Shown here piece after piece: positions 33,597-45,264 of a DNA stretch of 64,000 nucleotides; positions within the stretch are counted from its first letter, which is position 1; every line of letters starts with the position of its first letter. The position numbers and the translations under genes were made by a program. This DNA is from Ambrosia x helenae. Taxonomy: Eukaryota; Streptophyta; Magnoliopsida; Asterales; Asteraceae. Under the pieces are notes generated by a model. It was given only the letters and a program-made list of their open reading frames with translations. It ran no database searches and was not told where the DNA came from. The stretch lies in the NCBI GenBank assembly GCA_030844895.1, contig CM061230.1:186001-250000 (forward strand), read 5' to 3'.

Positions 33597-35153
33597 CAGT
33601 GGCGGATCTATAAATCTTTTTTAGGAGTGACGTTCAAATTTTTTTTTTTTACCGCAGTTGTTTCATATAATCTTGGTTTTAAAAAAGTGCGCCTCAGGCG
33701 CGAAGGGCATCGCCTTATGTGACCTAAGGTGCACGACGTACATGAAGCGCAGCTAAGGAGCACTTCGTGACAAAAATTGGTCTGAGACGCGTACCTCATG
33801 TACACTGCCCTTATTTGTGCAATAGAAATGTTGCACAACAAGCTTTTAAGGCTGTAGGCATTTTATTAAACAGTTGGGGTGCGTTACTAAATCAATCAAA
33901 CATAATAAGTTATACACCATGTTAGAATTAGCTTATACTAGCCAAACTATCTCACATTTCTTTTATAAGTGTAAATGCCAAATCAACCTAACTAAATTGT
34001 AAAGAAAAGAATACCAAAATATAAGCAAAAAAGATAGTATACGTAAAGTTTTAAGAGAGTTTTCAAACCTGGAGTGCATTCAACATTATAACCAGCTAAT
34101 AAAAACAAGGATTTACCCACAACATACTCGTATACATTTACTAGACAATTAATCAAAAACAATATAATCAATCATAACATCCAAAACCCAATTTATAATT
34201 ACTAAATTCCTAAAACACATTCATCCGGTTATTGTCAAAGATTTGTTGCTGTTGCCGAACAAAGGAAGTCAGTCGAAGTGGTCGAGAAGGATCGTGCGAG
34301 GTATCATTATGACGGTTAGTTGGGCCTTATGGAAAGAACAAAACAAGAAAGTCTTTGAAGGATCGACGCCTAGAGTTTTAGAGGTTGTAGCTATTGTTAA
34401 ATCTATGTCGTTTCTTTGGCTTAAACATCGCTCTAAGTTTAAAAACTTAGAGTGGAAGGATTGGGTGTGATATCCTTTGTATATAGTGTAATTGTTGTTG
34501 TGGCGGTCTTTGTTTGAGGGCCGATCTTTTTAATGAAATTTATGTTCAAAAAAAAAAAAAAATCCTAAAACACACAGACTTGGTAAGTTACCAAGTTCCA
34601 AATATACTGTACATTCAACATTAACAATATTCAAGTTAATTCCCTAAAACACATGAGCAATTCAATTAATAAAAGCCTCCACTAAAAGAAAGGCCTAAAC
34701 GTTTTTTTATCTGTTGAATGGTGGGCTAGGGTTTGTTGATTTCTTGTTGAATGGTTGCTGCTATCGGAACAAAAAGAAAGTCCCAAACGTTTTTTTTATC
34801 TGTGAAGGTGAAAGTGGGGTGGGGTGGGTTGGGCTTGTTCGACTTGGGGTAATGGGGTGGGCTTGTTTAATTGTATTATAATTTGGGATATTGATTTTGA
34901 GCTTGTTTAGATAATTAGATTAGTTATTTTTTTTTGTTATTATTACTCGAGTTCGTTATGTATTTTTTTAGTAACGTAACGTGGTAACGTATAATTTCAT
35001 TTGGTAGTAACGTATATTAAATTTTAGTAGCAACGTAAATTTTACTTTAGTACTAACGTTTTCGAAAAATCGTAAAAAAAAAAAAATTCCACAACACGCG
35101 CGAATCTAGGGGCAGCAGACGTGGCACCTAGCATTGAGCTAGGTCCGCCCCTG
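33597..35153. mobile_element. hAT-type element (CAGTGGCGGATCTA ends), 8-bp TSD
   Basis: Ends CAGTGGCGGATCTA and TAGGTCCGCCCCTG, bounded by TCTACATA (33589-33596 and 35154-35161). At 33674-33760 it carries a relic of the gcgcctcaggcgcg MITE family, and at 34220-34562 a LINE tail. No transposase. Confidence 0.88.
34220..34562 (+). mobile_element. 5'-truncated LINE (3' end only)
   Basis: The ORF end reads TVSWALWKEQNKKVFEG, then SFLWLKHRSKFKNLEWKDWV and a stop, the typical C-terminus of plant L1-type LINEs. It is followed by a short 3'UTR and an A run (34548-34562). A target duplication TCCTAAAACACA is present on both sides (34208-34219 and 34563-34574). Dead on arrival by 5' truncation. Confidence 0.88.
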
Positions 35154-35562
35154 TCTACATAGGTCAAGGGGGCGGTCACCCCATAAAAAAAGTTAGTGTA
35201 ATTTATAGGCAAAATCCTTATCGTCGCCCTCAAAAGTTCGGTTAAAACCTTTGATTTTTTTCCCAAAAAAATAAAAAGTAAAAAATCTTGGGTTCGCCAC
35301 TGGTAGCAAGTCGTTAGTCTCATCACAGCAAAAATGGATATTTTCTTGAGATCAAGCTTCCGCATGGAGATAAGTATTTGAGTATGAATGAGAAGACTAT
35401 TCCTAATTTAGACTGTTTAGCCATGTGGCACGCGGCGACAATTCCTTCATAATAGTCTGATTGTTAAGGAATGTTATTGGCTCTAAACCTCTTATAACAA
35501 ATTGTGTAGGCACAACACGTTTTGTGGTCGTCAGATGCCATGTATATGCTTGCTACACTACC

Positions 35563-35593
35563 TTGTTTTTTTTTTTTTTTTTTTTTTTTTTTT
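35563..35593. repeat. T homopolymer
   Basis: About 31 T with few interruptions, just outside the Copia remnant; it may be an old A tail on the minus strand. Confidence 0.8.
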
Positions 35594-35636
35594 GTCAGTG
35601 TTGTAAACTTTGGAGCTTGCGCTCTGAAAAGAACTG

Positions 35637-36134
35637 TGGTGTTTGACTCCTAACCGATAAAAGTTCTCATTCGGAGTTAGAGGTCCACAAAGGGGTATGA
35701 ATTCTCTTGAACTTAAGATTCAAAGAGGGTTATGAGTCCTCTGGAACCTAAGATAGTGTTCCATTCCATTGATTTGATATAATATTTACAATGCAATTTA
35801 ATTACATCCAAAGAACAAGGAAACAAAGAAATGCAAATAACCATGAGGTATACATCATAAACACACAGAGATATATACAATAATATAATATTGCTAACAA
35901 CCCTCCACAGTTTGAGCTGTGGCCGGAGGAAAGCACAAACTGGAGCAAAATCTCGTGAATAAATGTTTTGGAAGTCCCTTGGTTAAAAAAATCAGCATAT
36001 TGGCAGTCTGTCAGAACATGTAAGACGCGGACTTCCCACACTCGTACCTTATCGCAAACAAAATAAATATCCAATTCCACATGTTTGGTTCATTGACGTT
36101 GAACTGTATTTTGAATTAAATAACCGATGCATAC
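35637..36134 (-). mobile_element. Copia retrotransposon remnant: RNase H end and LTR
   Basis: The minus strand reads HVELDIYFV-like text, then KVRVWEVRVLHVLTDCQYAD and FFNQGTSKTFIHEI, the usual Ty1/Copia RNase H terminus. It is followed by a purine-rich tract and an LTR start TGTTAGCAATATTA at 35899, with a possible LTR end near 35637. The upstream part of the same domain lies at 37495-37620, separated by a solo LTR. Confidence 0.8.
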
Positions 36135-36139
36135 ATTAT

Positions 36140-37494
36140 TGATGCGTGGTTGAAAAACCTCAAATTCTAATGCTTAAGTTTGAGTTTTTGATGTTCATTT
36201 GAGTTCCGAATGATCTACTTTGATATGTATATGTTTGTACATGATTTGATATGCTTAGAGTGCATTTTGGGAGTTAAATGAGGCATTGGATTGAAGCTAG
36301 GAGGAACCGGGTGCAAGAAACGAGCAACCGGGATCAAAGAATGAAGATTTGATGTGTTTTTAGAATGCATATGGAATGGAAATGAAGATATTTGTGGATA
36401 ACATGAAAGAGGATTGAAAAACGAAGACGTGGCCATGAAAACGAAGGAAAACAGAGTTGAAACGAAGAAGTTATGAAGAAAACAAGAAAACTGAAATCGC
36501 ATCGTCAGGTTTGGCGTCGGCGACGCCACTGGCGTAAGAAAACCTTCAAGTTGGCGTATTCTAGCGAAAAATGGCGTAGGGGAGCTGCAGGTGGCGTCGG
36601 CTATGCCAAAACTAGAGTCGCTGACGCCAGATTTTGGGTCAAACTCAATTTTGACGAATTTTAATGCTTTTTATGAGCTTTTTGACCCTTGACTCGGTAT
36701 GGAATGAATATAAACGAATGTTGGGGACCTAAAACATGATCTTTGACCCTCATAACATCTACATACCATATCAATCCATCCAAATCTTCATTTTCAGAAG
36801 AGATTCAAGCTCCTACAACCATGTTTGGCTAATTTCTTGTATCATTCCCGGATTGTAAGCATTTGAAGTCCTAGGGTTTATGACATTTGGGTATTTCTAA
36901 ACTCTTATTTGTGTAATTGTGTGTTTGAATAATCGTGTTGAATGCTTTAAATTTGTGTTGACTTCACTTATGTTAATTGTTCTTGTGCCAATTGCAAGTG
37001 AAAGGAATGTGGTTATATGCTTCGACATGAAATTAGGATTGTAGGTTCTAGAGTAACAAAGTATAGTATTGTCCATCTCTTGATGTTGATGATTTTTGAT
37101 ACCCAAGCCTATTGAACAATCAATCCATTAACACCAATTACATTTGAGTTATTTGACCCATTTGTTAAACCTTAGACTTTAATTGTTGAAACCCGGGTGT
37201 GATCTTTTCTTATCAATTGTTTACAACTCATTTCTATCAATTACTTTCATTGCAATTTAATTTCAAGTTTTACCAAATCAATCAAAATCTCTTCACATCA
37301 TCTTAAATGTATACAATAGCAAACTTTATAATCAACTAGACACCTTCATAAATAGTTTCAATCAAGTTTAAAACATTAACACTAACTACAAACTCTTCGT
37401 GGATCGACACCCTATTACCACTAACTACATAGTTAAAAGTGATAAGGTTGACATATAAATCTTATTTTTTTTACCAGACCGCGACATCCGATCA
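36140..37494. mobile_element. Solo LTR inserted in a Copia remnant
   Basis: 1355 bases beginning TGATGCGTGG and ending ATCCGATCA, with the 5-bp duplication ATTAT on both sides (36135-36139 and 37495-37499). It splits the Copia RNase H between YCDN (at about 37495-37505) and the following NV..GYL (at about 36105-36130). The TG...CA ends, 5-bp TSD and absence of internal genes point to a solo LTR. It contains gcgtcggcgacgcc-type short repeats at 36510-36630. Parent family not recognised. Confidence 0.82.
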
Positions 37495-37620
37495 ATTATC
37501 ACAATATATGATTGTGGTCTATCGAGTAGGGTAACAACCTCAAGTAGCAAATTATAGAACCAAGCAGTTTCGACATCGGTGTTGGCAACTCCACGATATT
37601 CGGTTTCAGCCACCAGCTAG
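37495..37620 (-). pseudogene. Copia RNase H, upstream half
   Basis: The minus strand reads AETEYRGVANTDVETAWFYN and LLLEVVTLLDR, the active-site-proximal Copia RNase H segment. The pol reading frame upstream of it is absent. It was separated from 35637-36134 by the solo LTR. Confidence 0.85.
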
Positions 37621-38040
37621 TTTTGCCAAACATACCCATAAACTAGGGGGAGGGGGCGCTCAAAGTAATCTTTTTTCACTTCACTGATTTTAACAAATTA
37701 TGCACTGCCACATCACTTTTTTGATTTACTTCACTGAAACATTTTTTTTCGGAGGCAGCACTCCACTGATTCTATTTTTTTTTCACTTAAATACAAATCT
37801 AAACCTTTTTTAAAAAAAAAATCACACGGTTTTATAATTTACAACCTAACGGTCAGCACATAATTAATTTTCATAAACCGTTCCACTCAACACGGTCAAA
37901 AATATTTATTTGCATTAAAATCGTTCCTATCTAACCGTCAGAAAGCATGCAATACGGTTGGATCTTTTAGTATATAAACCACCATGGTGAAAACACACTT
38001 CAACATCAACACAACATCAAGAACACCTACACCCTTCAAA
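37621..38040. other. Flank of a Harbinger-like ORF1 remnant
   Basis: Starts with gggggagggggcgc, which is loosely inverse to ggcgcccagtaccc at 38726-38741, so 37634-38741 may be one PIF/Harbinger-type element. The TSD is not clear. Confidence 0.35.
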
Positions 38041-38411
38041 ATGACCCGTTGGACCGAAAATGAAGAAATGGCTCTGGTTGTGTGTGTCAAAGACGCACAA
38101 AACAACCTATCCTTGCAACGCCAACGCCGCCAAGGCTCAGGTGACAGGGACACACGGTTCTAGGACCGTGTTTTCGCCGACTTTAACCAACAATCGGCCA
38201 AAACGCTCGCACAATCGAGAGTCTACAAAGAAAATGGACCGATCTAAACAACAAGTGTGATCGGTGGACGACATTGTACGAGCTCACCATGAGCCGCCAC
38301 CCGGGCATTGGGCCGGAGATTGCTGTGGAGATGACCCATGTGACCTATGCGGATCGTTACCTCAGCACATTTGACCATGTCCAGGCCTGGCAACTCATAC
38401 GCCAACTTTAA
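38041..38411 (+). pseudogene. Harbinger ORF1-like Myb/SANT protein, broken
   Basis: Starts MTRWTENEEMALVVCV. A TAG replaces the W of the usual FWDRV at about 38160, and one frameshift follows near 38205. The last part reads RTIESLQRKWTDLNNKCDRW, then TLYELTMSRHPGIGPEIAV and AWQLIRQL with TAA. This is the small Myb/SANT-like DNA-binding protein that accompanies PIF/Harbinger transposases. Two lesions make it dead. Confidence 0.65.
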
Positions 38412-39315
38412 GCTTTATTTATTTATTTTTATATATTTTTATTAATGTTTAATATTAATGAATTATGTTTTTGTTATTTAATTTTGTTTTAATTTGTTTT
38501 TATTATTTTTAAAACACACGGTTTAAATTATAAAAAACATTAACAAAAAAGTGATAAAACACACGGTTATAATAAAAAAAATGAATTATATTAATTCAAA
38601 AATAAAAAAAAGACGGTCAGCAGCCCGTTAGATAGAGCGACAAAACGGTTCACGAGACCCCTACCAGCATTGGTAACGGCGGTGTTACCGTGCTGACTGT
38701 AGGGTACCCGTGATCTTTTCTTGTGGCGCCCAGTACCCTAATATTGATTTACATATAAACATATCACTTTGACAATGATATTTGCCATATTCTAAAAGTA
38801 GTTTTTGTCGTTCTCTTATTTTTATTTTACTTTTCGAAATAACTAATATTTATACTACCCAACATGCTTTATTTGTAGGATTAGTATAATCAAAATTTTA
38901 TCCACAAATATAATAATATGACCGAATGAATCTCAAACCACGAACGCTTCATAACTAGTTCCAAATAACAATTTATTATTATTTTGGTGGCAAATCTATG
39001 AAACTAGTACAAGCATTACAAATATAAAACAACATGTTGCTATTTTCATATAAGAAAATAGGTAAAGATAAATTTTAAAAATACTACGTCTTTTCAGAGG
39101 AAGATAATTTTTTTAAAAATGTTTAGTGTTTTTTTATAATGATAGGTAGCCCCATTTATCGTGATTTTTCATACAAAATTCCCACTAAAAATATGAATTC
39201 AAGTGGCCCACTAATGTAATGGAATATCTATTTAGTGCTGGTAATTGACTCAATTGTTTAATCTTCCCCTCATCATTGTTTCTATGACCTAAAATTTATG
39301 ATTCCCGTCAAAACA
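38412..39315. other. AT-rich, no gene seen
   Basis: Contains the likely right part of the Harbinger-type element up to about 38741 and then AT-rich text without recognisable content. Confidence 0.4.
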
Positions 39316-39329
39316 TATTTATTAATATC

Positions 39330-40185
39330 TTAGCGTTTGGTATGATAGAATGGAAGGGGGAATGAAATGCATTATCATGAGGTAATGAAAAACAATGTAA
39401 AAAATAGTGTGTTTGGTTAGTTAAATGAATGAAATCACCAATTCCACAAGGCATTTCATTTCTTCAAAATCATTCAATTCACCCCCCATGTTTTTTTCAT
39501 TACATCCCTCATTCACCCTTTACTAACAACCCCATAACCCACCAACCACCACCATCATCACCACCCACCACCACCATCGTCGCCATCACCACCCACCACC
39601 GTTGTCGCCACCACCCACCTTAGTCGTCACCACCCACAACCGTTGTCGCCACCACCCACCACCGCCACCCACTACCTTCACCCACCCACCACCGCCGCCA
39701 TCCAACACCTTCCAACGCCGTCCACAACCTACCACTACCACCACCGCCGCCGCCGCCGTCACCACCCACCACCGTCGTCGTCGCCACCCACTACCATCAC
39801 CCACCCACCCACCATCACCGCCATCCACCTCTACCCAACGCCATCGTCGCCACCACCCACCACCACGATACCGCCACACACCACCACATACCGTCGCCGC
39901 CACCAACCACCACCGTCGCCGCCACTACTCACCATCATCGCCCACCCACCATCACGGCCATCCACCACCACTACCGCCACATATCACAACCCACCATCAC
40001 CGTCACTAACCACCACCCACCACAGCCAATCACCACCGATTTTATTCCTTCGTCTTTTCCTGCCTATCCAACAACACAAAGTAATGTTTTGTTTCATTCC
40101 CACATAGCAACCAAACAAGACATGGAATTGTAATGATCAATTCCATTACCTTTTCCATTCTATTACCCCATACCAAACATACCCT
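39330..40185. mobile_element. MITE-like element with a huge CCACC/CCG-rich simple repeat
   Basis: Left gcgtttggtatgatagaatgg and right ccattctattaccccataccaaa are inverted ends; the flanks TTA/TAA do not match exactly. The interior 39540-40025 is a low-complexity run of cacccaccaccgtcgccg type. Several long ORFs cross it in both strands, but these are side effects of the repeat and should not be called genes. Confidence 0.6.
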
Positions 40186-40189
40186 AACT

Positions 40190-40980
40190 AATTTTAAAAG
40201 GTGTTCATGGTTTTAAGATCCCCGATATTTGTAATATTCAGCCTCTCGTACGACTAATATTATTCGCATTGCTCACGAAGAGCATATAGGTTTATTTTGG
40301 ATTACTTAAGTGGAGACTTCTCAAAAGATCACTCATCTTGATATTAATCCCACTTAGGCACGTTATTATGGAGTTCTCCTTTCATCTACTAGCATTAAGC
40401 CTAAAACGCATTGATGATTTAAGAGGTTGAGCAATCCTTAATCCTTATGAACTAAAAATCTCTACTACCACCGTACTACGAGGGATGTGGACTTGCCTAA
40501 GGTGTCCTACTGAAACCCCTCAGATATTCATTATCCTTTATGAGGTTTCCCCGCCATCCTTAATAAGGTCGCCCCATCGCTTGTACCGCAGATATTTTTT
40601 ATTTGACCAGGTGGAGCTCACATATTTGTTTTTACTTACTCTAGTGGAGACATCCAGGAGGTCGCAAATCCTGGTACTACTGTCACTGAGCAGAGCCGGT
40701 TCTAAGGACTTAAGTACCTCATACAAGCCGAAAAAAAGCCCTTAGGTCGTAGTTAGGGATGGAATAGATATCGTACCCTTATCAATATTGAAAATACCGG
40801 TACAAAATTTGAACAAAACTAAGTACCGAATGTACGTTATGGGTGTCGGTTACGTTATGGGTCAAATCGAAACTAGTATAAAAATATCATAATACAAAGT
40901 AAGGCATAATATCATAATACCCGTACCGATACTCATCATTATCACACTCACTTAATCCCACCAATAGCAAAAGCTAAGGT
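40190..40980. other. Repeat-derived text, family not named
   Basis: 40260-40480 (aagtggagacttctcaaaagatcactcatcttgatatta...) has the look of an LTR or rearranged retroelement. From 40750 (tagggatggaatagatatcg) a MITE-like stretch begins whose counterpart ends are near 41330-41400 (ataccaatacttgtactgaat). No gene. Confidence 0.35.
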
Positions 40981-41088
40981 AGGGTCTGAGGAGGGTAAGA
41001 TGTAGACAGCCTTACCTCTACCCCGTAGGAATAGAGAGACTGCTTCCAGTGAGACCCCCGGCTCGATAGTGGTTTTGTATCAAGCCTT
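40978..41088 (+). mobile_element. SINE-like short element (aggtagggtctg...)
   Basis: The text aaggtagggtctgaggagg to cagtgagacccccggctc is shared with the pieces at 51225-51250 plus 51606-51675. I know this as a widespread asterid short repeat. Orientation assumed. Confidence 0.5.
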
Positions 41089-41410
41089 GGATATAAGGCA
41101 CATAATGCTTAGCAATCGGGACAAACCCGATTGGTGCATGTACTCCATTGTCTTTTGGCTATCAATGCCACCACATGATACATGATTAACCGTCCGTCAT
41201 TTTTAATGTTATTTTCACAAAATTAGCAAAATAACGTTAAAATTAGTGCAACTTTACTTTTGCCTCCCGAGGGCCACACATATATACATTATATGCGCAC
41301 AGCTGTAAGCGGGGCTTACCGATACTGAAAATACCAAATACCAAAATCAGTAAAATTGAATACCAATACTTGTACTGAATACCCAAAATTGGCATGGTGT
41401 GGGTACTTAG

Positions 41411-44400
41411 CAACCTTGCCATGAGGGTTTTAAATTCAAATATAATTTTGGTTATAGTAAAAAAGAAAAAGAAAAAAAAATGTATTTTTAAAATGTTTTA
41501 TGTTTCTAAGGAAGAAAATCTTTTTATTTATGTGTGGGTGGAGACGAAAGAAAACGACTGATTATTAAACAATGAAGTTGCTTCACTCCATATTTAAGTT
41601 ATCTTTTAACCGACGCTTAACATCTTTTTGCACACTAAAAAATTGTATGTTCAATCTCTAGATCTTTACACACATTAATAAAAGAGATCATATATTAGCA
41701 ATAGAACAAGTGTTTTATGAGACTAATCGTAATACTAAAAAAATAGATAATGTTTATGAGCGTTGATCCTTACTAAGGTTAAAAGACCCTAAAAAAATTG
41801 GGCCTTCGGGGACATAAAAAACTAGACCTAAGATTTTGGTAAAGGGAGGATGAATTAAAAAAAAAAGATATTAGTGCTAAAAATAAGCTTTGAACTTAAG
41901 ACCTCTAAATTGTATTAAGATGGATTTTCCAACTCCATTGGTAACATTTTTGTGTATAATAAACAAATTAATATGTGAAAAATGAATATGAGGCTGTCGC
42001 ACATCTAACATTAGATATAAAACCAATCAAAACTACGTAGTTTTGATTAACTTCAATAAAATCTGTCTATGAATTAGAAGATGAATTTAGATTGTTTTGG
42101 AAACACTAATGAAAGAGTGATCGATGGATTAATCATCTATTTGAGGCCTAACAACCGATCATGACCATGTCATAGTATGAGAACAAACAACTAATTAGTT
42201 CAAATTTCGTAAAACTATAGGTGAAAATTGAGAGCACAAAACGATGTGCCTAATTTCTATTATTCTTGATTAACCGATCATTTGATTCATACTCTAATAA
42301 TATGGCTACCCATGAGGATTGCGTTGAGTCGTTTCCACAACAGTTCATTCCAGATGAACAAAAGTAAAAAATCAAAGTATATAAAGGCGTAAAGCGTCTT
42401 ATATCTAATACCATTGATTTTTATCTTGGTCTTGCCTAAACAACAACAAAAAACTTCGATAACTAAATACTGCATGTTAGATCATAATCAATGTATTAAA
42501 GAGAAAGTGGACTGAAACATTAGTAAACTTAGTGTAGCATTGACGAAGAGAAAGTGTGTAGGCGATAGAAAGTGTGTAGTTGAAATGGATGTTGACGAAG
42601 AGAAAATAGTGGCGAAGGGTTGAGGTTTTTGTTAGGTTTAATTAGGTGAGAAATTAGTAACCGGGAAAGCCCCTAGGTTTTGAATTTTAAAAACAAAAAG
42701 GTCATGTAATGTTATCGTCTCCACACTTTCTGTTAATTTGTTACACATGCTCATGGAGATCTAAAACTTTACATTTTAAAAGTCTTTTTATTTTGTAAAT
42801 TACCATAAATATTTGTAAAGCTCTATTTTTTTTAGAATGATGTCTGCATAATACGGCAAATAACACATGCACTTCTAAAGGTGTGCATTTGATTTAGTTT
42901 AGTTTGATTATTAATCTCAATTGAAACTGAAGCCATCTGCTGCTTGATCCTATCAACCAATTGGTTAATTGGTTTGGTTTTTTGGTTAGATTGATAGTTT
43001 TCAGTTCAGTTCAGTTAATTTTGGTTCATAACCAAAGTTTGGCTAAAATATTTTCTTATAAGTATATGAAATGGAGGTATAAATACATGAAATGATAGTA
43101 TGAAAGCTAAAATATACAAATACATGAAATATTCGTTTTGATTTAGTTAATTTTGGTTTGGTTTCTTCTGTTTTTTGTTTAGTTTTGATTAATGATTCAA
43201 TTATTGTTCACCCCTAAACATTGTTAATCACTTAACATATCAATTTTTTAATTAAAAAGTAATAGAAACACTATATTGAAATTAAAGAGAATAATGTTCG
43301 TTTTTGTGGTGTATTTTTTTAGATAATATTAACGTACGAAAAAAGTTATCGTCAATTAAAACGTCGACAAAAATGAGCAGGTCGTCACGTTATTTTCAAA
43401 TGTTTTTAAAACATAATAGTTTAAAAGTCATGATATGATTAAATAAAAAGAATTATAATCTTGTAGGGGATGGTGGAAAAGTGTAACTAATAACTAAAAA
43501 TGAGGAAATTAAAGTATAACTAAATTGAGGTACCAAAGTGTAAAAGTGTTTTAATGACTATTTTACCCCTATTTTAGGGTTGTTAATAAAAAATAAAGTT
43601 CTAAACTGTTAAGTATCTTAAACTACCATTTCCTCATACATTATAATATGGTGTGAGTGTGTGTGTATGAAAACTTCGGACCTATCAGAAGACTGGGCCT
43701 CGAGACATAGCCCACCCTGCCCCCTTAAGGCCAAGGTCTACCTTTACAATAGAGTTGAATAATCCTCTCTACCAAGCCGCCACTTGAATCAGAAACATCC
43801 TACACAACCAGTCAGGCTATTGCTCTTGAATCACCTTCATTCAAGCAGACTGGTTATTAGTGTGAACCGAAGCAATGATTAAATAGGGTTTTTAATTTGA
43901 AAAAAAGGTAAGTTACACGGATAGTCCATGTGGTTTTACAAAATTTTATTGCCCTATTAGATTAACATAACCATTTGAGCCATTCGCACTAATCGATCTT
44001 AATTACCACCTCTGATTTCGAAACAAAATGTCAACACGAATCAAAGCATTGAAGGGGGTCGTGGGCAATGTTAAAATCAGAATAAATGCCTCAAAATATT
44101 GTCGATTCTTTGTTGGTAGAGGCCAGCCAAGTGGTGTAAGTGTTGCTATGGGTACAAACAAAATGGTCTTTGTTAATACCTTTCATTTGTCCTCTTATTG
44201 ACCTTTGTGGTCCTTTATTCTACTAACCTTGCTACTACACTATCTTGATACCATTTGACTTGAAATTTAAAATGCATCCGAATATCAGGCATATTGGTGC
44301 ATGTGGTTTGACCAACTCGGTCAAGTCAAACCAAGTCCCTACGCATATGTTCCTAGCTTATTTTTCAAACCTCGGGTGGTGATTCCTGACATGACAAAGT

Positions 44401-44527
44401 TAAGGCAAATGGGTTCATGTTCTAAAACCCTTCTAAACTCGTTTAATAAACAAGTCACTTTGAGGTTGGGTTTTAGAAAAACAAGTCGAACCACCAAGCC
44501 CATTTTAGATTAGAACAAAAAATAATA
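41411..44527. other. Long intergenic stretch, no gene recognised
   Basis: AT-rich. 42860-43215 has repeated ggtttggttt / gtttagtttgatt motifs (MITE-like). 43890-44000 shares the words acacggatagtcc with text at 56110. No convincing exon. Confidence 0.4.
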
Positions 44528-44726
44528 CTCCGTTCGTCTCATTTTAGATGTTATGGGCCCACAAACACACAGATTAAGAAATCTTTGATTGTATGTAAAA
44601 TGACAATAATATCTTCAGGTTATTATTTCAAATCTTTGATTGTGACTAGAAATTGCTTATAAATGGACATTTAATTTAGAATAACAAAAAGTGCAAAAAT
44701 GGATATTTAAAATGGGACGGAGAGAG
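44528..44726. mobile_element. Stowaway-like MITE, TA TSD
   Basis: Ends CTCCGTTCGTCTCATTTTA and TAAAATGGGACGGAGAGAG, flanked by TA (44526-44527 and 44727-44728). The end sequence is of the common CTCCCTCCGTCCC type of Tc1/mariner MITEs. 199 bases. Confidence 0.75.
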
Positions 44727-45264
44727 TAATAAGTTATAGGGTCAACCATGGGTCTTGTCTGGGATAGACGGTTATAAGTGTCCGGGTTAGGATTAAAGTT
44801 TTTGACACGATTAACTAAATGGGTCTTGCTCGGGTTAGGTGATGTCAACCCATCACCTATTCCGAACTCGACATGACTTGCCGCCTCTAAATTCTAACTT
44901 GGCAAATTTGTATACACCATGTTATGTTGACCTAAAACATTCTTTTGTCCAAGATATATTTATAGAAGAATAATAACCAATGTTTCAGATCATATAAAGT
45001 TATGGTACTAGAAATAAACCTGGTTTGAAAATAAATTGTGTTAAGTATGCACTTTGTGTGATTACCAGCCCATTAACACATTGGACAAGTCTTCTACTTT
45101 GTCTTAGAGATTAAACATAAGTACATAACCTGAATCAACCCGTTCAGAAGTTAGCGTCGAAACAACCCATCCACAAAAATGTTGTATTAAACATAATTTA
45201 GTTGCTAAGATATAAGTTAAGTTATACTTAGGTGTCTCGAATTCTCGATTTGTTGACTAGATTC

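Larger units (their letters stand above)
33579..35302. mobile_element. Outer hAT-type element enclosing another hAT and a LINE
   Basis: GTAGCAAG stands at 33571-33578 and again at 35303-35310, beside the end GGGTTCGCCACTG. The expected left end CAGTGGCG is missing, as if 8 bases were lost, so only the right end is typical. Inside lies the complete hAT 33597-35153. Confidence 0.5.

Noticed and set aside
39586..40107. ORFs of 106-154 codons rich in His, Pro and Thr or in Gly and Trp
   Set aside because: They only read the CCACC/CCG simple repeat in different frames. No start context or conserved domain.
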